This document shows positions 46,985-56,499 of a DNA stretch of 64,000 nucleotides, piece by piece. The notes below the pieces were generated by a model. That model did no database searches and had not been told where the DNA came from. It was given only the letters and a program-made list of their open reading frames with translations. Both the position numbers and the translations under genes were made by a program. Positions within the stretch are counted from its first letter, which is position 1. Each line of letters opens with the position of its first letter. The stretch comes from Natronoglycomyces albus (GTDB lineage: Bacteria > Actinomycetota > Actinomycetes > Mycobacteriales > Micromonosporaceae): positions 1,488,001 through 1,552,000 of the forward strand of contig NZ_CP070496.1 in NCBI RefSeq assembly GCF_016925535.1. Reading direction: 5' to 3'.

Positions 46985-48574
46985 CTAGTAGTCCTCTTCC
47001 TCGGGCTCACGTACGTGCTCAGGAGCCACATCCGGCTCTGACCAGTCGTCTAGGTCATCCTTGGAGATCCGGTCCCCCTCGGGGATGACGTTGCGTTGCA
47101 GCGAGATATCGGACTCACCAATGGCGCCCACGGAGATGTTGTCGTAGGCCTTCAACGCGCCGGTCTCCACGTCGAAGTACAGCACGGATGCCTGCATCTT
47201 CATCGGGGAGGAGAGATCAAGCGCGCGCAGCCCGGCCGCGCCGGTCGAGCCCTCGGTCATGCCGATCGTCCCCATGCCCATGTACTCGATGACACGGCGG
47301 TGCTTATGCCCCGAAAGCACAATCGGAACCTCGCCGACGACAGGCTGTGCCATGAAGGGATCGTGCACCATGGCAACATCGGCCCCGCCGTGGTTCTGGA
47401 TCGCCTGCTTTAGCCGTTCACCCGAATCCAACAGCATCCGCTCGGCGTATTCGGAAGAAGGCTGGTCGGTCTTGTCGGGTGTGAACCGTGGGTCGGCCAC
47501 CCCGGCGATGGTGAGGCCCTCGACCTCGACCACGTCACCGTCGAGCACGATGACGTGATCATAGGAGCTCATAGCGGACACGGTGTGGGCGGAGTCATGG
47601 TTGCCCTTGACCCAAACGTATGGCACGTCGATCTGGTCGACGCCTTCGGCGTACAGGCTGGCCTCTCGCGGTGAGCCCCAGTCGGTCGTATCGCCAGTGT
47701 CGGCCACCAAATCCACGGAGAATTGGTTCGACAGCGACTCCACGAAGTCCCATGCGGCCGGGTTGAGGTGAAGGTCAGACACATGCAGCACCCGGATGGT
47801 GTCCTCGTCAGCGGGGAAGACCTGCGGGTCGGTGGCGATGGCGTAGAACTCTGAGATGTTGCCGACAAACTGGCCCAGTTGTAGCGCGTACTGCTCATAG
47901 TCGTCGGCGATAGTCTGGGCGCTACCGATGACGGTGGGCGCGTGGGTCAGCAGCCCCTCATACCGTGGCTCGGAGATTGACTCGGTTCGCACGGTGAGTC
48001 CAGCGGCCCCAATCGCAGCAAGCGTCAAAACAAACGACATGCCGCCGCAGATCGCGGTGCGTCGCATGGTGCGAAACACCAACGACCCAATGATGAGGCC
48101 CGCCAACGTCGTCGACGCGAGCGCGGAGACCGCCACTCGTACTAGTGACGCCGCTACGTCATCGGCGATGCTATTCGACATCAACACCAAATAGTTCGGG
48201 TCGTCCACCATGTGCTGCGCGGTGTCGGCGTGCACCGACTCCAGCCGCAGTTGCAGTTGGAGAGGGCCGTCGTGGCTGTCGAGGATGACATTGCCCAGCG
48301 GCGGAAGTTCGATGAGAGTGTGTCCGCTGTTCGTCGGCTGCACAGACATAGCGGTTTCAAAAGGGCCGACCTCTGCCTTCGTCTGAGCCCCGAGGACCAG
48401 GCCAAGAACAACCGCGACGAGCGACACCGTCACCAAAGCGACAGCCAGGCCGACCGGACGCCAGCCACGCCAACGTCGCGTCGCCAGCAGCCGGCGATAG
48501 CTCTTACGGCGAAAACCTCGTAGCCGACTGCTTCGCAAAGAGCGTTGGGGTTTGTCCTCGAAGCTAGTAGCCAC
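46985..48574 (-). CDS. Membrane metallophosphoesterase
   Basis: 529 residues. A basic N-terminus is followed by a membrane helix (about 42-63, VGLAVALVTVSLVAVVLGLV) and two more (about 140-195). The C-terminal calcineurin-like domain has VLHVSDLHLNP, VADTGDTTDWG, WVKGNHDS, AMVHDP and VLSGHKHRR. All five metal motifs are present. It begins with GTG directly after the stop of the upstream sugar-dehydrogenase gene, so the two are cotranscribed. The substrate is unknown; the active domain should face outside. Confidence 0.9.
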   Translation of the reverse strand: MATSFEDKPQRSLRSSRLRGFRRKSYRRLLATRRWRGWRPVGLAVALVTVSLVAVVLGLVLGAQTKAEVGPFETAMSVQPTNSGHTLIELPPLGNVILDSHDGPLQLQLRLESVHADTAQHMVDDPNYLVLMSNSIADDVAASLVRVAVSALASTTLAGLIIGSLVFRTMRRTAICGGMSFVLTLAAIGAAGLTVRTESISEPRYEGLLTHAPTVIGSAQTIADDYEQYALQLGQFVGNISEFYAIATDPQVFPADEDTIRVLHVSDLHLNPAAWDFVESLSNQFSVDLVADTGDTTDWGSPREASLYAEGVDQIDVPYVWVKGNHDSAHTVSAMSSYDHVIVLDGDVVEVEGLTIAGVADPRFTPDKTDQPSSEYAERMLLDSGERLKQAIQNHGGADVAMVHDPFMAQPVVGEVPIVLSGHKHRRVIEYMGMGTIGMTEGSTGAAGLRALDLSSPMKMQASVLYFDVETGALKAYDNISVGAIGESDISLQRNVIPEGDRISKDDLDDWSEPDVAPEHVREPEEEDY

Positions 48575-49723
48575 CTATGTCCTGCCTTCCGCCGTGTGAG
48601 TGGTGCTGAATCGCAAAACCCTATCGTCATCCTCATCCGTGTGGCAACCACGGTTGGTCAGGCAGCGGCCGTCCCGGTTGGAAGTGGTCACCCAAATGGT
48701 CCCTTCCGCATCGACCGCCACCGCACGCAGCCGACCGAATTCACCCACCAGCAGCGGTGAAGGGTCACCTGAGAATTCGCCGGGGGCGGAGACATCAAGC
48801 GTCCACAGGCGCTGCCCACGCAAACAAGCGACAATGAGAGTTTCCTCAGCGAAGGCCGCCGCCGAACATGAAGCCTCAAATGGTTCCCAGGTGATGATCG
48901 GATCGACATATTCGTCGCCGCCACCCATACCCTCATACAGCGGCCAGCCATAGTTGGAACCCGGTTCGATCAGGTTGACCTCATCGGCAATGTCGCCGCC
49001 GAACTCCACCGCATACAACTCCTCATCGCCGCCCCAAGCGAGCCCCTGCACATTACGATGCCCCAGCGAATACACGATCGAGTCGTCAAACGGATTGTCC
49101 TCAACCGGATCGCCGGAGGTGTCAAAACGCAAAATCTTCCCAGCCAGATTGTCCTCATCCTGCGACCACTCGGGGACACCGGCGTCTCCAGTTGCCGCCC
49201 AAAGGTTCCCGTCCGGTCCGAAGGCCAGCTGCCCGCCGTTGTGGGTCGCGCCAGAGGGAATCCCGGTCACGATCGGTTCGGGCTCCGGGTCGTCGTCGCT
49301 GAGATCCAGGCTGGCAATCCGATTGTCATCCGGCGTCGTGTAATAAATAAAGACCGTGTCGTCGTCGGCAAACTCAGGGGACACGGCCAAACCCATGAGG
49401 CCACCCTCCCCAGCATCGTCAACGTCGATCTCAGCTAGCTGCTCGACTTCGCCCTCATCCAAGATGTGCAAGAGCGCACCCGAATCACGTTCAGTGACCA
49501 ACGCGGTCCCATCGGGCAGGAAGCCCAACCCCCACGGCACCTCCAAATTGTCGGCCATGACAGCCATCATCGTCACAGGGTCACCCTGAGGCTGCCCGGG
49601 CGAAGGGGTCGGCAGTAGGGGAGGCTGACCCTGCTCGGGCTCCGGAGGATCTCCGAAAGAACAGGCAGCCAGGACGAAGGTCGCGGCGAGTCCGACGCAG
49701 ATTCGAGGAAGCCGATGGCGCAT
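48575..49723 (-). CDS. PQQ-type sugar dehydrogenase lipoprotein
   Basis: 382 residues. The lipoprotein signal ends ATFVLAACSFGD (lipobox LAAC). The rest is a six-bladed beta-propeller of the glucose/sorbosone dehydrogenase family (WGLGFLPDGTALVTERDSG, THNGGQLAFGPDGNLW, GHRNVQGLAW, NYGWP). These bind PQQ in relatives. Whether this host makes PQQ is unknown. It is exported and tethered to the membrane, in an operon with the membrane phosphoesterase. Confidence 0.92.
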   Translation of the reverse strand: MRHRLPRICVGLAATFVLAACSFGDPPEPEQGQPPLLPTPSPGQPQGDPVTMMAVMADNLEVPWGLGFLPDGTALVTERDSGALLHILDEGEVEQLAEIDVDDAGEGGLMGLAVSPEFADDDTVFIYYTTPDDNRIASLDLSDDDPEPEPIVTGIPSGATHNGGQLAFGPDGNLWAATGDAGVPEWSQDEDNLAGKILRFDTSGDPVEDNPFDDSIVYSLGHRNVQGLAWGGDEELYAVEFGGDIADEVNLIEPGSNYGWPLYEGMGGGDEYVDPIITWEPFEASCSAAAFAEETLIVACLRGQRLWTLDVSAPGEFSGDPSPLLVGEFGRLRAVAVDAEGTIWVTTSNRDGRCLTNRGCHTDEDDDRVLRFSTTHTAEGRT

Positions 49724-49925
49724 AAACTCACCTTAACGCGTCAACTCGCCTCCCCACATGACCCACAACTGCCTCGGCGGCGAACCCACAGATACATCCA
49801 GGCCAAAATTCAGCCAAAGCCCAAGACGCCGCTCACACCAAGCCCCACATCGTAACCGCACCCGTCACGAGTAAACCTCGCCCGAACGCAGTGGGTCAAA
49901 GAAGCCGGTTGTTAGCCTAAGAAGC

Positions 49926-50831
49926 GTGAAAGTGTGGATTCCGCAAGACAAGGCACGTGCCTACCTAGGCTCGCTACCCGACGACATCGTTATCGAAACC
50001 TACGACGGCAAGGAATACCCCTCCGACCCCGCCGCAGTGGACTTCCTAGTGCCACCGTTCCTCAAAGACGCGCCCGAGGACCCGTTGCGCGACTTCACCA
50101 ACCTAAAAGTAGTGCAACTACTCTCCGCCGGAGCCGAAGTATGGGTGCCCAAAGTCGGCCCCAACATCACGCTATGCAACGGAAAGGGCGTGCACACCGC
50201 CAGTACCGCCGAATGGACACTCGGCGCGATACTCGCCTCGCTGCGCAAATTCGACATCTTCGCCCGTGCTCAGGGCCGCGCCGAATGGGCCCCCGAACGA
50301 GCAACCCTGCTCCAAGGCCAACGCGTCCTAATCGTGGGCGCCGGCGACATCGGTGAGGCCATCGCCCGCCGACTCGAACCCTTCGAAGTCGAGCTAGTGC
50401 GAGTGGCCCGCCGCTCCCGGCACGGCGTCCACGCCGTGGGTGAACTGCCTCAACTACTACCCGAAGCAGACATCGTGGTCATCATCCTGCCGCTGACCGA
50501 CGCCACCCGTGGCATGGTCGACGCGCAGTTTCTCAACCACATGAAAGAAAACGCGCTGCTGGTCAACGCAGGCCGTGGCCCCATCGTCGACACCGACGCG
50601 CTCACCGCCGAAGTCTCCACCGGACGACTACGCTGCGCGCTCGACGTCACCGACCCCGAACCATTGCCCAGCGACCACCCGCTGTGGAAACAAGAAGGCG
50701 CGCTCATCACCCCGCACGTGGGCGGGGCCGTCAGCGGCTTCCCACAACGCGCCTTTGCCCTCGTTGGCGACCAAATCCGGCGCTTCCACGCCGGGGAAGA
50801 ACTGCACAACATCGTCCAGGACGGTTACTAA
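49926..50831 (+). CDS. D-2-hydroxyacid dehydrogenase
   Basis: 301 residues. NAD-binding motif VLIVGAGDIGEAIARRL (about 142), substrate arginine in LLVNAGRGPIVDTDAL, Asp/Glu in LDVTDPEPLPSDHPLW and catalytic His in ITPHVGG are present. It belongs to the D-isomer-specific 2-hydroxyacid dehydrogenases, of unknown substrate. It starts with GTG 49926. Confidence 0.92.
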   Translation: MKVWIPQDKARAYLGSLPDDIVIETYDGKEYPSDPAAVDFLVPPFLKDAPEDPLRDFTNLKVVQLLSAGAEVWVPKVGPNITLCNGKGVHTASTAEWTLGAILASLRKFDIFARAQGRAEWAPERATLLQGQRVLIVGAGDIGEAIARRLEPFEVELVRVARRSRHGVHAVGELPQLLPEADIVVIILPLTDATRGMVDAQFLNHMKENALLVNAGRGPIVDTDALTAEVSTGRLRCALDVTDPEPLPSDHPLWKQEGALITPHVGGAVSGFPQRAFALVGDQIRRFHAGEELHNIVQDGY

Positions 50832-50852
50832 CCGACCGCGACGCACGCAAAA

Positions 50853-50897
50853 GGGCCCGGTTCACCGTCTCCCACCAGGGAACGCATCACCGGGCCC
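50853..50897 (-). terminator. Terminator for the minus-strand GNAT/PH gene
   Basis: GGGCCCGGT (50853-50861) pairs with ACCGGGCCC (50889-50897). On the minus strand the stem is followed by CTTTTGCG, so it ends the gene at 50910-51959. The long loop (27 bases) makes it less certain; it may also serve the + strand gene. Confidence 0.65.
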
Positions 50898-50909
50898 AAA
50901 CCTCAAAAG

Positions 50910-51959
50910 CTAGCGGCCAGAGCCATCCGCACTTGAATCGTCACGCGCCTCATCGGCGGCTTGGGCAGACTCATCCGCGTCCATCTCCTCATCGAACACG
51001 ACATCCTGCCTACCCACCCCCAACACCTGCGGCAAATGCTCCTCACGCATCGGCGCCACATTTACACGGGACGAATCGTCCAGCAGCAAGAACAGCTTGC
51101 CGTCCACAGTCGTGAAACCCATCACCCGCTGCCAAGGAATCTCCCGGCGCGAGAAAACGCCCTTCACCGCGATTCCCTCCGCAGTGACATCCACACCCGA
51201 CCGCCAAGCCCACACCCACACGCCAACCGGCGTCAACAGCACCGCCACCCCAGCAATGGGAGCCAACACCGCATTGATCGGCTGCTCAATGATCAGACTC
51301 ATACCCAGCGGAGACGCAATCACCAACGCCAGCATCGCCGTCACCGCGACCGCGCCGCTGCGACGCAGGCGCATCTTTCTCGGAGTGGGAGTATCAACGA
51401 CCGTCATGCCTCGATAGTGACACATCAAGCACCTGCGGCGCTGGCAGGAGTGAACAGATGCAGTCCACCTCTCTAGCCTCGGAGTGCCTCCCGGCTGGAC
51501 CTGGGAGAAAAAACGATATAACGCCTGTTCGCGACGCATCGGCACGTGTGGAATGCCGTCCTCCACAAACTCGGGACCATCGACGACAAACCCGAACCTT
51601 CCATAGAAGTCACTCGCATAAGACTGGGCGTCCAACCGCACCACCGTCAGGTCGCCAGCATGCCGCAGCGCCCGGTTCATAAGCCGTGCCGCCAAGCCAC
51701 GACCCCGATGGGACTTCGCCGTCACCACCCGCCCAATCCGGCGGGAACCATCCGGCTCCTCCAATAGGCGTAGATAGGCAACGACCGCCGTGCCATCTTC
51801 CATCCACAAATGAATGGTCTTCTCATCGATGTCACGGTCATCGAGCTCCGGGTAGGGACAATCCTGCTCCACCACGAACACATCAACCCGCAGCCGCGCG
51901 ATCTTGAACAACGTCACCGGGTCCAACTGCCTAAGGGTCGCCTCGCGCTGCACAATCAT
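50910..51959 (-). CDS. GNAT acetyltransferase (ElaA-like) fused in frame to a PH-domain membrane protein
   Basis: 349 residues from ATG 51959. Residues 1-145 form an ElaA-type GNAT domain (FKIARLRVDVFVVEQDCPYP, acetyl-CoA loop RVVTAKSHRGRGLAARLM, GRFGFVVDGPEFVEDGIPHV). Residues 185-349 hold two membrane helices, then a small PH-like domain (VDVTAEGIAVKGVFSRREIP, WQRVMGF) and an acidic tail. The bridge between them (RLERWTASVHSCQRRRCLMC) looks like translated spacer. Both parts exist as separate proteins elsewhere, so this may be two genes joined by loss of a stop. A separate start for the PH part would be ATG 51407. Confidence 0.6.
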   Translation of the reverse strand: MIVQREATLRQLDPVTLFKIARLRVDVFVVEQDCPYPELDDRDIDEKTIHLWMEDGTAVVAYLRLLEEPDGSRRIGRVVTAKSHRGRGLAARLMNRALRHAGDLTVVRLDAQSYASDFYGRFGFVVDGPEFVEDGIPHVPMRREQALYRFFSQVQPGGTPRLERWTASVHSCQRRRCLMCHYRGMTVVDTPTPRKMRLRRSGAVAVTAMLALVIASPLGMSLIIEQPINAVLAPIAGVAVLLTPVGVWVWAWRSGVDVTAEGIAVKGVFSRREIPWQRVMGFTTVDGKLFLLLDDSSRVNVAPMREEHLPQVLGVGRQDVVFDEEMDADESAQAADEARDDSSADGSGR

Positions 51960-52190
51960 GCCCCGATTAGAACACTTTCCCGCCTTGCGCATAAGACCAG
52001 TCCACAATGTTCGCACCCGCAGCGGGAAAACCCAAGACGCCACCCAACCGGCCCCACCCGCTCACCCCACCAACCCCCTACTGTCGGGTTAATGCCGTTT
52101 GGGCTCTCAATAGGTAGTCTGCGTGAGAAGATTCGGACGTCGAGTACGTGCCCCATCGACAACACACATCAGGCACGAGGAGGTGAAACA

Positions 52191-52700
52191 GTGAGCGAAA
52201 AGATCACGTTCCATCCCACACCCGTGCAAACCATCGGCCGCAGTTTCCTCATCAGCATCGGAATCACCGCAATCGCGCTCATCCCCGCCACCGCCCTCAT
52301 CGCAGCGATCAACCCCGACCTGTGGTGGCTACTACCCGCAGTCCCCCTCGTCGCCATGACCGCGACCTTCGTCATCGCCGTCCGCGCCTCCCACCACATC
52401 GGCATCGTCGCCGACGACCGCGGAATCCAACCCGTGAGCTCCTCGGGCGACCACGTGGGCCGCTACGCACCCTGGCCAATGATCGTCGACATCCGCGCCG
52501 AACGCTGGCGCCGCCGCATAGTCCCAGTCATCTACCTCAATGACCCCGACTCCACCCCTTGGCGCCTCCGAGCCCCATACAGCGGACACTTCCTCGCCTC
52601 CGACCCCGAAATCGACGAGAAAATCTTCATCCTTCGCAGCATGTGGGAGACCTACCGACACGACCGGCCACCAGACTGGAGCGACCACGACACCACCTAA
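52191..52700 (+). CDS. PH-domain membrane protein
   Basis: 169 residues. A short N-terminus is followed by two membrane helices (FLISIGITAIALIPATALIA and LWWLLPAVPLVAMTATFVIA), then a PH-like domain (HIGIVADDRGIQPVSSSGDH, YAPWPMIVDIRAERW). GAGGAGGTGA (52177-52186) fixes GTG 52191 as the start. It faces the other PH-domain gene across a divergent region; it may have arisen by an old duplication. Confidence 0.75.
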   Translation: MSEKITFHPTPVQTIGRSFLISIGITAIALIPATALIAAINPDLWWLLPAVPLVAMTATFVIAVRASHHIGIVADDRGIQPVSSSGDHVGRYAPWPMIVDIRAERWRRRIVPVIYLNDPDSTPWRLRAPYSGHFLASDPEIDEKIFILRSMWETYRHDRPPDWSDHDTT

Positions 52701-52748
52701 ACCCCGCCCCAGGCCACAAAGCGCAAACAGCGCCCACCAACAAACCAC

Positions 52749-53438
52749 TCAACCGGCAGACCCACCAGAGTGCGACCGATCCGCACCCCCACCGGCCGTC
52801 TGCGGATGACGAAAACCAGGATGACCCTGCGGCAACGCCGCCTTCATCACCGAACCGCTAACCACCAAACACGCGATCAACAACGGCCACGACAAAACCA
52901 CCTGTGCCAACCCACCAGCGACCACGAACCCAAACACCCACATCGGCGTCAAAATCGCCACTCGCACCAGATACGTCGCCACCCAAACCCACGACGCCGC
53001 CGCATACGCTCGCAACAACGCCCCATCAGAACGCCACGACGTCTTCTGGCCCAACAACGCGCCAACAATGAGGCCCAACAACGGCCGCCGCAAGACAATG
53101 CTCACCGCCCACACGATCGCGCTGGCGGCGTTGGCGAGGATACGAGGAAGGAGAATGTCCTCGGCTCGCCCGGTGTAGAGCACAAGGGCGCCCGCCACGC
53201 ACACCCCTAGCAATCCCAGCAGGACTGACCGTGGCTTTTGTTTCTGCCATATCCTCCAAACGGCGATTAGCAGGCCGGCCGCCAATGACGCCACCACACC
53301 CCAGCCGACATTGTTTCCAGTGGCTAGCCACGCACCGATGAACACCAACAGGGGAATGGTGGCGTCTGCGGCGCCGCGCCGCCCACCAAGTAGGCTTGTA
53401 AGCGTGTCTTGCCGCACAGGGTTGCGTTCGGGAGTCAC
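52749..53438 (-). CDS. DUF3159 membrane protein
   Basis: 229 residues, about six membrane helices. The N-terminus LLGGRRGAADATIPLLVFIG and later YLVRVAILTPMW fit the DUF3159 family of actinobacteria. GTG 53438 has AAAGG upstream; longer starts lack one. Function unknown. Confidence 0.85.
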   Translation of the reverse strand: MTPERNPVRQDTLTSLLGGRRGAADATIPLLVFIGAWLATGNNVGWGVVASLAAGLLIAVWRIWQKQKPRSVLLGLLGVCVAGALVLYTGRAEDILLPRILANAASAIVWAVSIVLRRPLLGLIVGALLGQKTSWRSDGALLRAYAAASWVWVATYLVRVAILTPMWVFGFVVAGGLAQVVLSWPLLIACLVVSGSVMKAALPQGHPGFRHPQTAGGGADRSHSGGSAG

Positions 53439-53563
53439 CTGGCTACCTTTGCATAATGATTGGCAGGGATAAGGCAAGGCTATCCTCAATCGTATGTGGC
53501 CCCCATCCTCAGCCCCGGCTAACCGGCACCGCACCACAGAAAACGACGAACGGCGTACCGTAC

Positions 53564-54574
53564 ATGCTCGGCACACACCGACTCAGTGAACAAGAACTCA
53601 TCGAATTGCTTCGCCGTGTTCGACGCACCAACTTCGGCCAATGGTCAAAAGATGACATGACCCGAGGGCTGAAGTCGCTTGGTTGGAAAGTTCGCAGTGG
53701 CGAAGTGGATATCGGCATGTGGAGCGCGGAGACGGGCTACACGACCGGGACGGCCATTGCCGACCGGATTCCGGCCCAGGTGCGCGTAGGCGGAAACGCT
53801 GACTTTTATGCCATCGAATTGATGGTGTTGCGTTCGGCCGAGCGTGGACGGGCGGGGGAACATCACCGCACGACTGTGTTCCGCGAGGTCTTGCGCACGA
53901 TGCTGAACGAGCTGGGCTCGCCCGACGTTCGCGGTGGCGACGGTGGCCCATGGGTGCGCTGGTATCGCGATGGCATCATCATTGAACTTCATTTGCGGCG
54001 TTTTCATGGTGGAGTGACGCTGCGGTTGTTGTCGCCCGAAGTGTTCAACCAGATCGAGGCGAACGCTGTTGCGCGTGGAGACGTCTCTGGCTGGTCGGCG
54101 TATGCCAAGAAACAGAATCTGCCTACCGAACCGGCGATTTACGATTTGGGAGAGTTTACCGACCGCCTAGCCGCTCTCCTAGGCGATATGGCGGCGGACG
54201 TCCCGATTGTCAACACGGCCTCGACCGTCGTACTCCGCACGGGGGACTGGTCGAGCCGCTATGTCGCCGCGATTGTCGATGGCAGTTTGAGTGTGGAAGC
54301 TTCGGCTGCCGTGAAGGGCTCGTGGCGGGCTGGACTTTCGAACTTGCCAAGCATGGGCTTTCGCGCCCCCGGAAACGGTATGCCAAATTGGTCGAAGGCC
54401 TTTCGGGCCGCTGACCGGGCTTCGGTGTCACAAGCTGCGCATATGATGGTTGACGCGCTTACCGCGTTTGGAATCCAGGATCTGTTCGATATCGTCTACG
54501 ACGCGTTCACCGCTGATGGTGAGCGTATGTACTTGCCGGTCCTGGGTATCGCTGGGGCTGACAGCTCCTACTAG
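53564..54574 (+). CDS. Hypothetical protein, unrecognised
   Basis: 336 residues from ATG 53564 (an upstream ATG at 53456 would add 36). It begins MLGTHRLSEQELIELLRRVR. It has no signal peptide or membrane helix and shows a mix of helices and strands with an internal Gly-rich part (PGNGMPNWSKAF). The product is soluble. I do not recognise the family. It is single and faces ltaE in the same direction 102 bases later. Confidence 0.65.
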   Translation: MLGTHRLSEQELIELLRRVRRTNFGQWSKDDMTRGLKSLGWKVRSGEVDIGMWSAETGYTTGTAIADRIPAQVRVGGNADFYAIELMVLRSAERGRAGEHHRTTVFREVLRTMLNELGSPDVRGGDGGPWVRWYRDGIIIELHLRRFHGGVTLRLLSPEVFNQIEANAVARGDVSGWSAYAKKQNLPTEPAIYDLGEFTDRLAALLGDMAADVPIVNTASTVVLRTGDWSSRYVAAIVDGSLSVEASAAVKGSWRAGLSNLPSMGFRAPGNGMPNWSKAFRAADRASVSQAAHMMVDALTAFGIQDLFDIVYDAFTADGERMYLPVLGIAGADSSY

Positions 54575-54676
54575 ATAAAGCTGAGTCGTCAGCCGACCCG
54601 AAGCGATCCGTTGGTCTGCTGTGGGAACCCCATGTGGTCGGTGGGGAACGACTGGTTGCGGTTGTAGGGTGAATTC

Positions 54677-55687
54677 ATGGTTGTGGATTTGCGAAGCGAC
54701 ACGGTAACGAAGCCTTCCCCGCAGATGCTGGAGGCGATGGCGGCCGCTGACGTCGGTGACGACGTCTATGCGGAGGACCCGACGGTGAATGCCCTCGAGT
54801 CTCACGTGGCGGAGTTGTTCGGCCATGAGGCGGCGCTCTTCACCCCAACGGGGTCAATGGCCAACCAGATCGCGCTGCAAACCCTGGTGCGGCCCGGTGA
54901 AGAAGTTCTGTGCGACATCGACGCTCACATTGCCAATTATGAGCTGGGAGCCGCCGCCGCGTTCGGTGGCATTAGTTGCCGTACCTGGCAGGCTCAGGCC
55001 GGTCGTCTCGTCGCAGACCAGGTCGAGCCACTGCTCAACCTGCCAGGTTTTCACGCGGTGCCGACCAAGGCCATCGCGGTTGAGAACACTCATAACCGGG
55101 GTGGCGGTACGGTGCAGCCTCTCGACCAGATCGCAAAACTGCGTTCCATGGCCGAGGCTCATGACATCGCCTTGCACTGTGACGGCGCCCGGATATGGAA
55201 CGCCCATGTGGCCACTGGGGTGAGTCTTGCCGAATATGGGCGATATTTCGACACGATGGCCGTGTGTCTATCCAAAGGGCTCGGAGCGCCGATCGGTTCC
55301 TTGGTGATTTCAACTGTGGACCGTATCGAACACGCCCGCGCCATTCGCAAACGTCTGGGGGGCGGAATGCGGCAGGTGGGGCTGCTGGCGGCCGCTGGAC
55401 GCTACGCGATTGACCACCATCTCGCCGGATTGCGCGCAGATCATGATCGCGCCTTGCGTATTGCCGAGCAATTGGAGCCGTTTGGAATTTGTTCGGCCGA
55501 CCAGGTGCAGACGAACATCGTCGTATTGCGGCACCCCGAGATAGCGAAGCTAGCCGCCCAAGCGGGTGAAAAAGGGGTCAGAATCTCTGTCCTGGGTACG
55601 CGATGGGGTCGACTTCTCACTCATCGTGACATTGATGACGCGGGTGTTGACCGGGCGGTGGGGGTTCTCACCGAGCTTCTGCGCTGA
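54677..55687 (+). CDS. ltaE: Low-specificity threonine aldolase
   Basis: 336 residues, PLP fold type I. It has the N-terminus DLRSDTVTKPSPQMLEAMAA, then DDVYAEDPTVNALE. The PLP lysine lies in CLSKGLGAPIGS and the substrate loop is RLGGGMRQVG. It splits threonine/allo-threonine into glycine and acetaldehyde. A promoter-proximal start ATG 54677 is consistent with the family. Confidence 0.93.
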   Translation: MVVDLRSDTVTKPSPQMLEAMAAADVGDDVYAEDPTVNALESHVAELFGHEAALFTPTGSMANQIALQTLVRPGEEVLCDIDAHIANYELGAAAAFGGISCRTWQAQAGRLVADQVEPLLNLPGFHAVPTKAIAVENTHNRGGGTVQPLDQIAKLRSMAEAHDIALHCDGARIWNAHVATGVSLAEYGRYFDTMAVCLSKGLGAPIGSLVISTVDRIEHARAIRKRLGGGMRQVGLLAAAGRYAIDHHLAGLRADHDRALRIAEQLEPFGICSADQVQTNIVVLRHPEIAKLAAQAGEKGVRISVLGTRWGRLLTHRDIDDAGVDRAVGVLTELLR

Positions 55688-55721
55688 ATGGCTCTTGGCA
55701 AACCGCAGTTCGCGGGTTATG

Positions 55722-55740
55722 TTAGGTGAACCTTATTTAG
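55722..55740 (+). promoter_or_regulatory. IdeR/DtxR-like iron box upstream of bfd
   Basis: TTAGGTGAACCTTATTTAG matches 12 of 19 bases of the IdeR consensus. An ACCTAA half-site follows at 55745-55750. It lies 22 bases before the bfd start, where iron-loaded IdeR would repress. Confidence 0.55.
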
Positions 55741-55762
55741 TGGAACCTAACTTGGAGATTCG

Positions 55763-56044
55763 GTGTACGCCTGCATCTGTCACGGAGTCCGCGAGCACGA
55801 AGTGCAAGAGTGCATCAGCGCTGGGGCTACTGACGAAGACGCCATCGGTGACGCCTGCGGGGCTGGAACCGGGTGTGGTACATGCCTTGATCGCCTAACC
55901 GAGATGATCGAGTCGCACTTTGCCGCCATGGACTCCCAGGCGGGCTTGTCTTATATTCCGGATTCGGCTACCATGCCCGATTCTATTGCCCCTGTCTCAC
56001 CAGCTGTTCGGCTGGCCGACTCACCCTACGCCGGTCTTTCCTAG
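55763..56044 (+). CDS. bfd: Bacterioferritin-associated ferredoxin
   Basis: 93 residues. The [2Fe-2S] pattern is CICHGV near residue 4 and CGAGTGCGTC near 32-41. It delivers electrons to release iron from bacterioferritin, here encoded 456 bases downstream. GTG 55763 starts it. The tail beyond residue 60 is longer than in most Bfd and is Pro/Ser/Ala-rich. Confidence 0.9.
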   Translation: MYACICHGVREHEVQECISAGATDEDAIGDACGAGTGCGTCLDRLTEMIESHFAAMDSQAGLSYIPDSATMPDSIAPVSPAVRLADSPYAGLS

Positions 56045-56499
56045 GATGTCGGTTCTCGCCGGGATCCACTATCCGGTGGCTGACGTGAGACGTTGCGGCA
56101 AATGCCTCGCAGCATCGGTGGCTCCGAAAGAGCCCTGCGGGTAAATCGCCGTTGTGGGGAACAAGTCGATCCCGGACTTCACCTAGCGGCTGGGCATATG
56201 GCCCCCAATCGAGCCACGTCGGCTCGCTGCCTTTGCTAGATTCTATGACGTCAAGTTTGGGAATAGCCAGATGAAAGCTGCTCGCCTACTGCTGTTTGCG
56301 CAGATCAAAGCGGGCGAATGATCTTTTTTCGGGAAATGAGCGATACTGCATGTTTGTCTTGGCCATCGACTCGCTGCGACTTGGAGCGTCGGTTTATTAG
56401 CCAAGCCTTTCCATGCTTAGGTTTTCCTGCGTAAAAGTGCGTCGGCCGCTCCCTTTAATGTGCAAGATAAGCACTTACTCTTGGCATTAGGGGGAAACC
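56045..56499. promoter_or_regulatory. bfd-bfr gap with a second IdeR-like box
   Basis: TTAGGTTTTCCTGCGTAA at 56417-56434 is an IdeR-like box 65 bases before the bfr start. In mycobacteria IdeR activates bfr from upstream boxes, and its position fits. The rest of the 455-base gap has no credible gene. Confidence 0.5.
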
